Part shown: positions 1 through 7,420 of the stretch, in pieces
How positions within the stretch are numbered: position 1 is the first letter of the stretch
Layout: every line of letters starts with the position of its first letter
Origin: Burkholderiales bacterium
GTDB taxonomy: Bacteria; Pseudomonadota; Gammaproteobacteria; Burkholderiales; SG8-41
DNA: 64,000 bases
Reading direction: 5' to 3'
NCBI GenBank assembly: GCA_030683105.1
Contig: JAUXMZ010000025.1
Location: 1-64,000 of the forward strand
Translations under genes and position numbers: made by a program
Notes under the pieces: model-generated
Seen by the model: the letters and a program-made list of their open reading frames with translations, nothing else
Databases searched by the model: none
What the model was told of the DNA's origin: nothing

Positions 1-76
1 TCCGGGTTCCGGGTTCCGGGTTCCGGGTTCCGGGTTCCGGGTTGAACCTTGAACTTTGAACTTTGAACCTTGAACA
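1..76. repeat. Heptamer array, left edge
   Basis: Six or more CCGGGTT units are followed by GAACCTT/GAACTTT units, all in a 7-base period. The first half reads GGTTCC-like and the second half GAACC-like, so the two halves are inverted relative to each other. The array runs off the window edge. Confidence 0.9.
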
Positions 77-159
77 GCAGTATCCACGGCATGCAATAAC
101 CGTTCCCGTATGAACGGTCGCACCCGCACGACAAGTGGCGCGCGGCGTGACATGCATCA

Positions 160-340
160 CGAAAGCCGTTGGCGGCAGTGTCGGAAAAATGACGCATCCG
201 TCGCAGCATCACCCGCACGCGCACCGCGGCGCTGCAGCCGTAGAGTCCTTGCACTTGCTCAACACCGCGGTGATCCGGCGCTCGACATAGCCCGCAGCCG
301 GCGTATTGTCGGGATCGAGCACCTGAAACGCACCCTGGAA
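160..340 (-). pseudogene. Relic of the 3' end of mshP
   Basis: The stretch 160-305 closely matches 1026-1170, the C-terminal codons of mshP plus about 50 bases downstream. The stretch from about 302 to 335 matches 1388-1420 further inside the same gene, so this copy lacks roughly 220 bases in between. It carries substitutions and has no pilin N-terminus, so it cannot encode a working protein. With the intact copy it brackets the hicAB pair. A short open frame here on the plus strand is not a gene. Confidence 0.7.
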
Positions 341-374
341 AGTCAAGAACTGGCCCCTTTGACGCGTGATTGAT

Positions 375-698
375 TCAAGCTGCCAGCTTTGCGGACACCA
401 AGCGGTTGATGCTTACTCCCTGTTCTGCTGCCTCGGTAGCAAGTGCGCGATGCACGAGCGAAGGGACACGAACCATGAAGCGCCCGCTGTATTGTCTTTC
501 AGACAGCGGATCGGGGATCGGCTCTCCCGCAGCCTGCATATCAACTGCCACCTCACCAACAACGCGGCGAATACCAGCGAGCGCCTTCTCTGGCGTAGGC
601 GCAAGCCAGGACAAAGACGGAAACTCTGCGCACAAGCCAATGTGCTCTCCGTCTTCTGGTGACCAAGTAACGCGATAGGTGTAATGATTGATGTTCAT
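375..698 (-). CDS. hicB: HicB-family antitoxin
   Basis: This 107-residue protein starts with the degraded RNase H-like fold of HicB: an N-terminal YTYRVTWSPEDGEHIGLCAE strand set, then the LSWLAPTPEKAL helix. It ends with a ribbon-helix-helix-type segment (RFMVRVPSLVHRAL...GVSINRLV) that would bind the operator. It would neutralise HicA by direct binding and repress the operon. The toxin gene is upstream and overlaps it by four bases (695-698), which implies translational coupling. Toxin-first order is usual for hicAB. Family assignment is firm; activity is inferred. Confidence 0.85.
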   Translation of the reverse strand: MNINHYTYRVTWSPEDGEHIGLCAEFPSLSWLAPTPEKALAGIRRVVGEVAVDMQAAGEPIPDPLSERQYSGRFMVRVPSLVHRALATEAAEQGVSINRLVSAKLAA

Positions 699-943
699 AG
701 TTTGACCCCCAGTCGTTCGATTGCCAATAACACTTGCTTCACCTGATAAGCCTTAGCCTTGCCTTTGTCGTTCTGAATGTTGATACGCGGGTCACCTTGC
801 CATGGCGTCTTGTATATCAAATGACTGCCACCGTGATGCCGAGGCTTGCCGAAATATGCCTCACAGACTTTTTGGAGATCGACAAATCGAACATTGACTG
901 GCTCGCGCTTCATCTGCTCAAGGATTTTATCGGCTCCGCTCAT
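695..943 (-). CDS. hicA: HicA-family mRNA interferase toxin
   Basis: This 82-residue protein has the dsRBD-like HicA fold. The GGSHLIYKTP segment near residues 38-47 holds the expected catalytic histidine, followed by the usual basic strand. In this family the protein cleaves mRNA independently of the ribosome. It is the first gene of a two-gene operon with hicB. The pair sits between a truncated and an intact copy of the mshP 3' end, so it looks like an insertion at the distal end of the pilus operon. Confidence 0.82.
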   Translation of the reverse strand: MSGADKILEQMKREPVNVRFVDLQKVCEAYFGKPRHHGGSHLIYKTPWQGDPRINIQNDKGKAKAYQVKQVLLAIERLGVKL

Positions 944-952
944 CTTGTGATG

Positions 953-968
953 GTATCAATAATGACAC
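953..968 (-). promoter_or_regulatory. Operator-like inverted repeat upstream of hicA
   Basis: Read on the minus strand, GTGTCA and TGATAC arms flank TTAT, with one mismatch. The site lies 9 bases upstream of the hicA start codon, where an autoregulatory HicB/HicAB site would be expected. This is inference from position and symmetry only. Confidence 0.35.
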
Positions 969-1074
969 TACACGTCAATCTCTTGCTGATCGGCTTTACT
1001 CACGTTTTCGACCACGGATCAAGAACGAAAGCCGTTGACGACGGTGTCGGCAGAATGACGCTTCCGTCGCCGCT

Positions 1075-1629
1075 TCACCCGCACGCGCACCGCGGCGGCG
1101 CCGCCGTCGGATCCTTGCACTTGCTCAACACCGCAGTGATCCGGCGCTCGACATAGCCCGCAGCCGGTATCGTGCCCAGACAGCTTCCCGCAGCAGGCTG
1201 GTTGCAGGCGGTGGCAACGATTTCATACGCCGCCACGTCTCGGTTGCCCTCGGTCGTGGTGGTGGCGGTGCACTGCACGCTGACGGTGAACGGCGACAAT
1301 GATCCCGCCAATCCGGTCAGATGCGTCGGGGTTGCCGGACAGGTGGGCATCACTATCGGCGAGCAGGTGCCCGGAAGGGGATTCAGCGTATTGTTGGGAT
1401 CGAGCACCTGAAACGCGCCCCATTCGATGCCGGCGCGCGCCGCCTGATAGGCGCGCACGCCCTGCACATCCAGAATCTGGCTGGACGATTGCAGGCCCGT
1501 CACCGAAATGACGAACACGCCGAGCATGGCGAGGATGACGATCAGAAAAATGGCCGTGGGCATGGTGAAGCCGCGCTGCGCGCAGTACATTTTCCGGAAT
1601 TGAGTTACGGATTTCGAGTCACGAGTCAC
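1075..1629 (-). CDS. mshP: MSHA biogenesis protein MshP-like minor pseudopilin
   Basis: This is a membrane-anchored minor component of the mannose-sensitive haemagglutinin type IV pilus. After a short basic start it has RGFTMPTAIFLIVILAMLG, a single N-terminal helix at about residues 22-43, then a DVQGVRAYQAARAGIEWG segment typical of MshP. It is the last recognisable gene of the operon. The first 13 residues are encoded by a TCAC-type heptamer array, so the real start may be the internal Met at 1590, although that one has only a very close GGA as ribosome site. The C-terminal end is proline/cysteine rich. Confidence 0.75.
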   Translation of the reverse strand: MTRDSKSVTQFRKMYCAQRGFTMPTAIFLIVILAMLGVFVISVTGLQSSSQILDVQGVRAYQAARAGIEWGAFQVLDPNNTLNPLPGTCSPIVMPTCPATPTHLTGLAGSLSPFTVSVQCTATTTTEGNRDVAAYEIVATACNQPAAGSCLGTIPAAGYVERRITAVLSKCKDPTAAPPRCACG

Positions 1630-1653
1630 GAATCACCAATCACCAATCACTGT
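1615..1653. repeat. TCAC-type heptamer array
   Basis: Units of the form GAGTCAC, GAATCAC and CAATCAC repeat with a 7-base period between mshO and mshP. They have the same unit length as the GAAC-type arrays but a different sequence. Confidence 0.8.
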
Positions 1654-1655
1654 TG

Positions 1656-2645
1656 TTAAGGCACATTATTGACATGAACCTGTTGAAACAGCCGCACCGA
1701 TTCGCCACCGCTTTCAAGCTGCAAGCGTAATGCCAGCACGCCGGTGCGCTGGCTCACCTCGGCATAGGAAAAGGCACAATCCCTGACGTTGCGCGCCAGC
1801 AGCGCGTTCACCGGGGCGGTCGACAAGGGAGCGGCGTTGATATTATTGGGCTGCGCGGCCTGTATGGCATAACCGCTGACCCGCCGCAGTTCGCCGGTGC
1901 CGCCGGGGAGCGGATCGCACGCATACGTCACGGGCGTCTGCACGACCTGGAAGCGTTTGCCGGGCGAGTTGAACGGGAACAATTTGGCGGCAGTCAGCGT
2001 TATAGTGGTTGCAGTGTTGCTCGAATAGCTTGCGCGGTTATCGCCCACGTACGCGTTGGAGGTCGTGGCAGGATCGGAACTCAGGTTGTAGACCACGATG
2101 GCATTGCCCGCAGCCAGCGCGGGCATGGGGCCTATGACATCGAACGTTGCGTCCGCTGCCGTGAAATCGAGGGGATCGCCCAATCCGCCGCTGTCCACTT
2201 CCGCCCGATAACGCCCGCCGCCGCTGGTTTGCAGATATTCGATGTATCTCACGTTACCGTTCGCGGTCACGCGCAGGCTGTTGGGCAGTGCGGTGCGCAC
2301 ATCGCGCGTCATCCGGCGCAGCGCGGTGTCCGCAATATCGGTCAGTTCGGCACGGCGCACGGCATCGACATACCCTTCCACCGGGCGCTGGATGAAAGTC
2401 GCGACTACGGCGGCCAGAATGCCGGTGACGGCGATCACCACGATCATTTCCACCAGCGATACGCCGCGCGCGCGAAGCTTAGCGTTCAAGGTTCCAGGTT
2501 CAAAGTTCAAGGTTCGAACCTGGGACTCGGGACTCGGGACTCGGGACTCGGAACCCGGAACATGGAACCCGGAACATGGAACCTGGAACATGGAACCTGG
2601 AACCTTGAACATGGAACATTTTTTAAGGTAAGGCATTGGGCGCAT
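1656..2645 (-). CDS. mshO: MSHA biogenesis protein MshO-like prepilin
   Basis: This is a large minor pseudopilin. A class III prepilin signal ARG|VSLVEMIVVIAVTGIL appears at about residues 59-75, with cleavage after G61 and the conserved Glu5 of the mature protein at E66. The segment RRAELTDIADTALRRMTRDV that follows is MshO-like. Everything between residue 12 and about 54 is translated heptamer array (FKVPGSM-like repeats), an implausible leader for a prepilin, so the start is unresolved. Met12 at 2612, just past the mshD stop, or a non-ATG start nearer the signal are both possible. The listed start overlaps mshD by 23 bases. Confidence 0.72.
   Translation of the reverse strand: MRPMPYLKKCSMFKVPGSMFQVPCSGFHVPGSESRVPSPESQVRTLNFEPGTLNAKLRARGVSLVEMIVVIAVTGILAAVVATFIQRPVEGYVDAVRRAELTDIADTALRRMTRDVRTALPNSLRVTANGNVRYIEYLQTSGGGRYRAEVDSGGLGDPLDFTAADATFDVIGPMPALAAGNAIVVYNLSSDPATTSNAYVGDNRASYSSNTATTITLTAAKLFPFNSPGKRFQVVQTPVTYACDPLPGGTGELRRVSGYAIQAAQPNNINAAPLSTAPVNALLARNVRDCAFSYAEVSQRTGVLALRLQLESGGESVRLFQQVHVNNVP
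2483..2618. repeat. Inverted heptamer arrays over the mshO 5' end
   Basis: The left arm has GGTTCAA/GGTTCCA-type units. The right arm has GACTCGG units followed by GGAACCN/GGAACAT units. All have a 7-base period, and the two arms face each other. The element overlaps the apparent N-terminal codons of mshO. Confidence 0.85.
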
Positions 2646-3348
2646 ACCTCACGCGGTAGCCCTGAAGCAGCACGGTATATTGCGCCGTGCCGGCGGCGGG
2701 CCAGGTGACAGTCACGGTAATCAGCTGGGCATCGCTGGCCGGAATCGCGCCCACCGCCTGCGCCGCGACGGTGACTTCAGCCTTGTAGTCGCCCAGGCCG
2801 GTAATGCCCGCACCCTCGATATTGGTGATGCCGCTCATGCTGTACCCGTGATAATCGTTGCCGTTGTCAAAAGGCGTGGTCCCGCTCACGCGGGTTTCGG
2901 GCCCGTAGGGCGCGGTGCCTTCCGCGCCTATTAACTCGACTGCAGCGGCTTCGGTGCAGCCGGTGGCGCCCACCGACGAGTCCAATGCGGTTTCGGCCTG
3001 CGGATCGTCCGGATCGCAGTAGGTGAAAGGCATGAGCTGCACTTCCTCCAGCACCGCCTCCGCGATGGCCAGCGCCTGCTTCTGGATCATCGGATCGGCG
3101 CTCGCGCGCGTCGCCATGTTGAGCGCACCCAGCACGCCGGCCACGGCGGCGCTGACCACGACGATAAACACGACCAGTTCAATCAACGAAAGTCCGAGGG
3201 ACTTTCGTCCGTTCCGGGTTCCGAGTTCCGGGTTCCAAGTTCCAGGTTCAAGGTTCCAGGTTCCACGTTCAATGTTCCAGGTTCCGGGTTCCGGGTTTGA
3301 CGTTGAACGTGGAACATTGAACCTTGAACGTTGTTTATGGATGGACAT
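2623..3348 (-). CDS. mshD: MSHA biogenesis protein MshD-like prepilin
   Basis: This minor pilin carries a type IV prepilin N-terminus: LGLSLIELVVFIVVVSAAV, with cleavage after Gly and Glu at mature position 5, followed by ASADPMIQKQALAIAEAVLE as in MshD. The chosen start at 3348 (MSIHKQRS) overlaps the mshC stop by 14 bases, which fits coupled translation. A longer open frame to 3447 is only mshC in another frame. Residues 10 to about 45 are again encoded by an inverted heptamer array (PGTWNLE-like repeats), giving an unusually long leader. Confidence 0.75.
   Translation of the reverse strand: MSIHKQRSRFNVPRSTSNPEPGTWNIERGTWNLEPGTWNPELGTRNGRKSLGLSLIELVVFIVVVSAAVAGVLGALNMATRASADPMIQKQALAIAEAVLEEVQLMPFTYCDPDDPQAETALDSSVGATGCTEAAAVELIGAEGTAPYGPETRVSGTTPFDNGNDYHGYSMSGITNIEGAGITGLGDYKAEVTVAAQAVGAIPASDAQLITVTVTWPAAGTAQYTVLLQGYRVRYAPNALP
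3211..3332. repeat. Inverted heptamer arrays over the mshD 5' end
   Basis: GGGTTCC/GGTTCCA units on the left face GAACGTG/GAACCTT units on the right, with a short TTTGACG core. The period is 7 throughout. The element is translated as the mshD leader. Confidence 0.85.
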
Positions 3349-3799
3349 AACCCGTCTCGGCTTCGACCACGATCTGGCGCGCCGGGTCGCCGGTGATCGT
3401 GCTGGTGAAGGTGATCGTCGTGCCGGCGCTGGGACGGCCGAGGGCATCGAAGGTGAAATTGCTGACGGGAGACAGTGTCACCCCGCTCGGAGCGGGGGCG
3501 TCAAGAAAGCCTCCGGAAGTGGGGTGCGGCAGCGGCGTCGCGCATCCGGCGGCGGTGCCGGCTTTGACGCGGGTCGCCGTCACGCAGACGTAAATCATCG
3601 TAGTCGTGGGCGAACTGCGCCAGGCGATGGCCGTCTTCTGCGCATAGCGCACCACGGCTTGCGCTTCATCATAGAACCCGCGGGACTCGAAGGAACTCGT
3701 CCCCACAAATCGCGGAATTGCCACCGCAGCCAGCACGCCGACGATCGAGATGGCGACCACAAGCTCCGTGATGGTGAAACCGTTTCGCTTCATATGCAA
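3335..3799 (-). CDS. mshC: MSHA pilin-like protein MshC
   Basis: This 154-residue prepilin has the short leader MHMKRNG followed by FTITELVVAISIVGVLAAVAIPRF, a canonical prepilin peptidase site with Glu5 and a long hydrophobic helix. The segment ESRGFYDEAQAVVRYAQKTAIA matches MshC. It would be an inner-membrane-assembled minor pilus subunit. It overlaps mshD by 14 bases, and order A-C-D-O-P is the usual MSHA order. The start is well supported by the short basic leader. Confidence 0.82.
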   Translation of the reverse strand: MHMKRNGFTITELVVAISIVGVLAAVAIPRFVGTSSFESRGFYDEAQAVVRYAQKTAIAWRSSPTTTMIYVCVTATRVKAGTAAGCATPLPHPTSGGFLDAPAPSGVTLSPVSNFTFDALGRPSAGTTITFTSTITGDPARQIVVEAETGYVHP

Positions 3800-3912
3800 C
3801 CCGTTGGGTAACGGGATGTTTATCCTTGAATGAAAAAGGGTGATGGCATGAACCGCCCATCACCCTTAAACCGGGACGAACTTGCGTTCATCCGCCCGAT
3901 GTCATGTTGCAA

Positions 3913-4350
3913 TTATGAGCAATTGCTCTTGTCCGCGACTACTGCACCCGTTGTGCCATTATATGTAGCTTGGCAGGTGGCGCTTCCACCACTGGGCCGG
4001 AAAGTCACTGCCGCAGAAGAGGCATAGTCAGCAGCAATGCCTTCGATTGAGCTCAAGGCCGAGCCGATACCGGCAGCCGTGCCCAACGGGATGCCCGTTG
4101 CCGCATTTACACCGACGGACGTGCCATTCATGTCAACCGTAACGGCAGCAGTGCTGCCAACGGCGACATATTTAGCCTGGGCGAGGGCCGACGCGGATCG
4201 GAGCGCACCGGCTACGCCATCGACAGCAGCGCCACGCGCTTCGGATGAAACATTAATGAAACGCGGCAATGCTGTTGCCGCCAGAATGCCGAGAATCACG
4301 ATCACCACGATCAACTCGACTAAAGTGAAACCCTTTTGCTGTCCGTTCAT
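3913..4350 (-). CDS. mshA: MSHA-type major pilin
   Basis: The 145-residue prepilin has a six-residue basic leader MNGQQKG and mature N-terminus [20 protein letters not shown], then NVSSEARGAAVDGVAGALRSASALA as in MshA. Two cysteines near the C-terminus (CQATYN, SNCS) would form the D-region disulfide loop. A strong ribosome site AGGAGG lies 7 bases before the start, and an extended -10 sequence lies further upstream, consistent with high expression. Its neighbour at 4454-4966 is a second MshA-like pilin, so which is the major subunit is an inference based on the ribosome site. Confidence 0.85.
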   Translation of the reverse strand: MNGQQKGFTLVELIVVIVILGILAATALPRFINVSSEARGAAVDGVAGALRSASALAQAKYVAVGSTAAVTVDMNGTSVGVNAATGIPLGTAAGIGSALSSIEGIAADYASSAAVTFRPSGGSATCQATYNGTTGAVVADKSNCS

Positions 4351-4377
4351 TTCATAACCTCCTGATTTAAGTGAGAA

Positions 4378-4404
4378 ATTATATCACCGGCCGTATCGAT
4401 CAAA
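4378..4404 (-). promoter_or_regulatory. Extended -10 promoter candidate for the pilin gene
   Basis: On the minus strand TGATATAAT is a perfect extended -10 hexamer, in an AT-rich gap between the two pilin genes. The only -35-like match (TTTGAT) is spaced too closely, so recognition would depend on the extended element. Confidence 0.45.
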
Positions 4405-4453
4405 CTGTGCATTTATTCCGCAAAATACAATATAAGCATATTACTATTTATAA

Positions 4454-4966
4454 TCAACACCCTGAAGTAGTGATCGCACTGAACCCCGGTGACTGATTCG
4501 CCCCCGGAGCGGTATACGTAAAGCTGCAGGTAGCAGGATTGTTACCCAGCACCATGATAGTCAGCACGCTGCCCGCCACGTTACCGCCACCTGCCACGTC
4601 ATAGCCATCGGGCGAACTTGGCCCGACGTTGAGCCCGGCCGCGACGATGATGCCCGCGGCATCGGCAGTTGGATATTGATTGACCATGGTCACATTGACG
4701 CCTTCCATCAGCAGCGTGCCCGCGCATTGCGGCACCGATGCCAGACAGGCGGCATGCGAAAGCGATGCGGCGCCTTTCACCGCACCCAGCGCGCCGTTGA
4801 GTTTGGCGATTCGCGCCTGAACCTGCAGGTTGGCGAAACGCGGCAACGCTGTCGCGGCGAGTATGCCGAGGATAATGATCACCACGATCAACTCGATCAG
4901 CGTAAAACCCCGCAGGCTACTGCCGCGGCACTGAGCGTGACTTTTTGCACTAAGTATTAATCGCAT
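4454..4966 (-). CDS. Second MshA-like pilin
   Basis: This 170-residue prepilin has signal [23 protein letters not shown], then [21 protein letters not shown] as in MSHA major pilins. Cysteines at the C-terminal end (TCSFTY, TSGC) could form a loop. The 20-residue leader contains a cysteine and is longer than that of the adjacent mshA. A perfect sigma-54 promoter consensus sits immediately upstream. The tandem pilin genes may give alternate or mixed fibres; that role is inferred. Confidence 0.82.
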   Translation of the reverse strand: MRLILSAKSHAQCRGSSLRGFTLIELIVVIIILGILAATALPRFANLQVQARIAKLNGALGAVKGAASLSHAACLASVPQCAGTLLMEGVNVTMVNQYPTADAAGIIVAAGLNVGPSSPDGYDVAGGGNVAGSVLTIMVLGNNPATCSFTYTAPGANQSPGFSAITTSGC

Positions 4967-4980
4967 GTTATTGATACTCC

Positions 4981-4996
4981 AGCAAAACTTGTGCCA
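4981..4996 (-). promoter_or_regulatory. Sigma-54 (-24/-12) promoter consensus
   Basis: The minus strand reads TGGCACAAGTTTTGCT, which matches TGGCAC-N5-TTGCW exactly. Type IV pilin genes are commonly RpoN dependent. Twelve bases after the -12 C falls only four bases before the annotated ATG at 4966, so a transcript from here would be almost leaderless and would lack the GGAG at -14. Either initiation is leaderless or the match is fortuitous. Confidence 0.55.
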
Positions 4997-5015
4997 GTAT
5001 AATATTGGTTTAAAA

Positions 5016-5519
5016 TTAAAGCCAGCGGTAGGGATAGACCGCCACTAGGCGTACGCCCTCGACGCTTTCCACCCGGCTTCCGTATATAACACTTTGATAT
5101 TTAATTAGTTTTACCTCGAATCGCAATTGCTTGACACCATCCTCCGCAGCCACTTCCAGATGATTGTTGTTGCGTGGAACATACACCAGTTGCCGCCTGG
5201 CTGAGTCGTAGTACCAGGCGCCCGGTTGCAGCGGCTTGCGATAATCGCCGGCATAATCTGTAGGCAATATCGACAGCCACTGTGTCGGATTCTCGACTTC
5301 CAGCCGCGCAGCCTCCTGCTGCCGATAAGTGATGATCAGTTCCGCGAGCCTGATCTGCAGGCCGGTCTTGACCGCCTGCAGCGTGGACTGCATGGCCACC
5401 TGCTCGGCCTTCTCCTGATAAAACCAGAGCCGGTTTAAAAGCACTGCAGCCAGCACGCCGATGATCGAGATCACGACCACCAGCTCGAACAAGGTAAAAC
5501 CGCGCGTGCGCGGTTTCAT
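5016..5519 (-). CDS. mshB: MshB-like prepilin
   Basis: This minor pilin has a short leader MKPRTRG and mature N-terminus [21 protein letters not shown] long helical stretch follows ([30 protein letters not shown]), then a [10 protein letters not shown]-terminus. The start is set at 5519, because the 16 residues before it in the longer open frame are pure heptamer-array translation (EPGTLNL). It lies between mshG and the pilin genes as expected for mshB, but is separated from mshG by a foreign four-helix-bundle gene. Confidence 0.7.
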   Translation of the reverse strand: MKPRTRGFTLFELVVVISIIGVLAAVLLNRLWFYQEKAEQVAMQSTLQAVKTGLQIRLAELIITYRQQEAARLEVENPTQWLSILPTDYAGDYRKPLQPGAWYYDSARRQLVYVPRNNNHLEVAAEDGVKQLRFEVKLIKYQSVIYGSRVESVEGVRLVAVYPYRWL

Positions 5520-5614
5520 GTTCAAGGTTCCGGGTTCCAAGTTCAATGTTCCGGGTTCCGGGTTCAATCCTACAAGTTCCAGGTTTCAGGTTCCAGGTTT
5601 CAGGCTCCGAGTTC
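5517..5614. repeat. Heptamer array, left arm around the S23 gene
   Basis: GGTTCCG, GGTTCCA, GTTTCAG-type units with a 7-base period begin exactly at the mshB start codon. The matching inverted arm (GGAACNT units) is not adjacent but lies at 6061-6089, beyond the four-helix-bundle gene. Confidence 0.8.
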
Positions 5615-5652
5615 CGATCTCTGCGGTTTTAGCGCAAACACTCCTGTCAGCG

Positions 5653-6042
5653 TCATTTGTATTTCGTGCCTTTCATTCCGGAGCTACGCAAATACGTCAT
5701 CAACGCGGCCAACTTCCTGCTAAGGTCTGTTGCCATAGCGTGAAGCTGTTCAAACTGCTCCTGATCAATGTATTGAAAATCGAGCGCGACATAAGTCTGC
5801 GCCCTGATTTCCCCAACCGACCCTTTCGCAATCGAGAGGAACTGTACGAATTCCGCGTTCCCGTCACGCTCAAATCCTTCGGCGATGTTTGACAACGCTG
5901 AAATTGAAGCGCGCCGCATCTGGTCGCGCAAGACAAAATCCTTGGCAAAATTTCCGTGTCCGGAGATAACAAAAATCTCGTTCGCGAGCCGCCGCGCGAT
6001 CTTCCAGCTTTCGATATCTTCAAAACTCTTGAACCCTGTCAT
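5653..6042 (-). CDS. Four-helix bundle protein (23S rRNA intervening-sequence protein family)
   Basis: The 129-residue protein matches the S23/IVP family: FEDIESWKIARRLANEIFVI at the N-terminus, FVLRDQMRRASISALSNIAE in the middle and SVGEIRAQTYVALDFQYI near the C-terminus. Members form small homopentameric helical bundles and occur inside rRNA intervening sequences or as scattered single genes; their function is unknown. Here the gene interrupts the msh operon in the same orientation and is bracketed by two inverted heptamer arms, as if carried as cargo. Confidence 0.82.
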   Translation of the reverse strand: MTGFKSFEDIESWKIARRLANEIFVISGHGNFAKDFVLRDQMRRASISALSNIAEGFERDGNAEFVQFLSIAKGSVGEIRAQTYVALDFQYIDQEQFEQLHAMATDLSRKLAALMTYLRSSGMKGTKYK

Positions 6043-6060
6043 ATCACTACCCCGGGCCGA

Positions 6061-6089
6061 TCAACCTGGAACATGGAACTTGGAACTAT
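6061..6089. repeat. Heptamer array, right arm around the S23 gene
   Basis: GGAACAT and GGAACTT units with a 7-base period are inverted relative to the arm at 5517-5614. The array ends at the mshG stop codon. Confidence 0.75.
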
Positions 6090-7315
6090 TTCTTACCGAG
6101 CGCGGCGCCGCCCAGATCCCATATCGGCAGGAATACGCCGAGCGCGAGGATCAGCACCAGCGCGCCGAGCGCGAGGATCAGTATCGGCTCGATCTGCGAA
6201 GACAGCGACTTCAGGTCATATTCGACTTCGCGCTGGTACATGTCGGCGATTTCCGCCATCAGATCGTCGAGCGAACCCGATTCCTCACCCACCGCCATCA
6301 TCTGCAGCACCGTGGGCGTGAAAATCTTGGCGGCAATGGCCGTGCGCAGCACGCTCTCGCCGCGCTCCACCCCTTCGCGCATGGCCGCGATGCGTCTGCC
6401 GATGTGCTCGTTGTCGGCGATATTCGCCACCATGGTGATGGCCTGCACCGCCGGCACGCCGCTGCGTATCGCAAGCGCAAAACTTCGCGCAAAACGCGCC
6501 AGGGTGGCTTTAAGTATGATGCCACCCGCGATCGGGATGCCGAGTTTGACCCTGTCCCAGCGCAGGCGTCCTTTATCAGTATTGATGTAGCGATAAAAAC
6601 CGAACGCAGCGGCAGCCAGCACCACCAGAATAACCGGCCAGTAGTTCACCGTGAAATTTGAAAACCCGATCAACGCCTTGGTCATTGCCGGCAACTCGGC
6701 CTTGAAACCCTGGTAGACCTTGGCAAAGGCCGGGATCACGAATATGTTGATGATAATGATCGCGACCGCCATGGTCGCCACCACAAACGCCGGATAACGG
6801 ATCGCGGACTTCACCTGGTCGTGCATGAACTTTTCGAATTCCAGGTGATTGAACAGGCGCAGGAACACTTCCTCCAGATTGCCGGTCTGCTCGCCCACGC
6901 CCACCATGTTGACGAAAAACGAATTGAATATCTTGGGATGACGAGCCAGGCAGACGGATAATTCGTGCCCGCTGTCCAGGCTCGAGCGCAAGTCCTGTAT
7001 GACATTGCGGAACGTCTGGTTGTCGGTCGAGTCATGCAGGCCTTTCAACGCACCGAGGATGGGCACGCCGGATTTGAGCAGCGTGTACATCTGGCGGCAA
7101 AACAGCAGCACCTCGGTATGCGTTATTTTCTGCTTGTTAAAGCTGCTCAGCAGCCCTGCACCTGGCTTGCCAGGCGCGCGGGTGGGCGTGATTTCGAGCG
7201 GTGAAACGCCGCTGGTGAGCAACTGCCCGGCAATCGCACCGCTGTCTGTGCCTTCGAGCACGCCCTCCACCAACTGGCCACGGCCGTCGCGACCCTTGTA
7301 AGCAAAGAAAGGCAT
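6086..7315 (-). CDS. mshG: MSHA inner-membrane platform protein MshG (GspF/PilC family)
   Basis: This is the polytopic platform on which pilus subunits are assembled. The 409-residue protein begins MPFFAYKGRDGRGQLVEGVL, the usual family start, and has two GspF domains (about residues 70-195 and 273-395). Each has the FxxxMVGVGEQTGNLEEV-type or MMAVGEESGSLDDLM-type signature. Transmembrane helices are predicted near 172-197, 222-242 and 378-400. It lies directly downstream of the mshE ATPase, separated only by a heptamer element. Confidence 0.88.
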   Translation of the reverse strand: MPFFAYKGRDGRGQLVEGVLEGTDSGAIAGQLLTSGVSPLEITPTRAPGKPGAGLLSSFNKQKITHTEVLLFCRQMYTLLKSGVPILGALKGLHDSTDNQTFRNVIQDLRSSLDSGHELSVCLARHPKIFNSFFVNMVGVGEQTGNLEEVFLRLFNHLEFEKFMHDQVKSAIRYPAFVVATMAVAIIIINIFVIPAFAKVYQGFKAELPAMTKALIGFSNFTVNYWPVILVVLAAAAFGFYRYINTDKGRLRWDRVKLGIPIAGGIILKATLARFARSFALAIRSGVPAVQAITMVANIADNEHIGRRIAAMREGVERGESVLRTAIAAKIFTPTVLQMMAVGEESGSLDDLMAEIADMYQREVEYDLKSLSSQIEPILILALGALVLILALGVFLPIWDLGGAALGKK

Positions 7316-7328
7316 GTCAGAAACCGGC

Positions 7329-7416
7329 TTCGGGTTCCGGGTTCAAGGTTCCGGGTTCAAGGTTCAAGGTTCCGGGTTCCGGGTTGAATGTTGAACTTTG
7401 AACATTGAACATTGAA
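7329..7416. repeat. Inverted heptamer arrays between mshE and mshG
   Basis: GGGTTCC/GGTTCAA units face GAACATT/GAACTTT units across a GGGTTGAATG centre, with a 7-base period. It fills the whole gap between the two genes. Confidence 0.85.
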
Positions 7417-7420
7417 GTAT

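Noticed and set aside
110-373. 87-codon plus-strand open frame
   Set aside because: It is antisense to the mshP relic and explained by that duplication.
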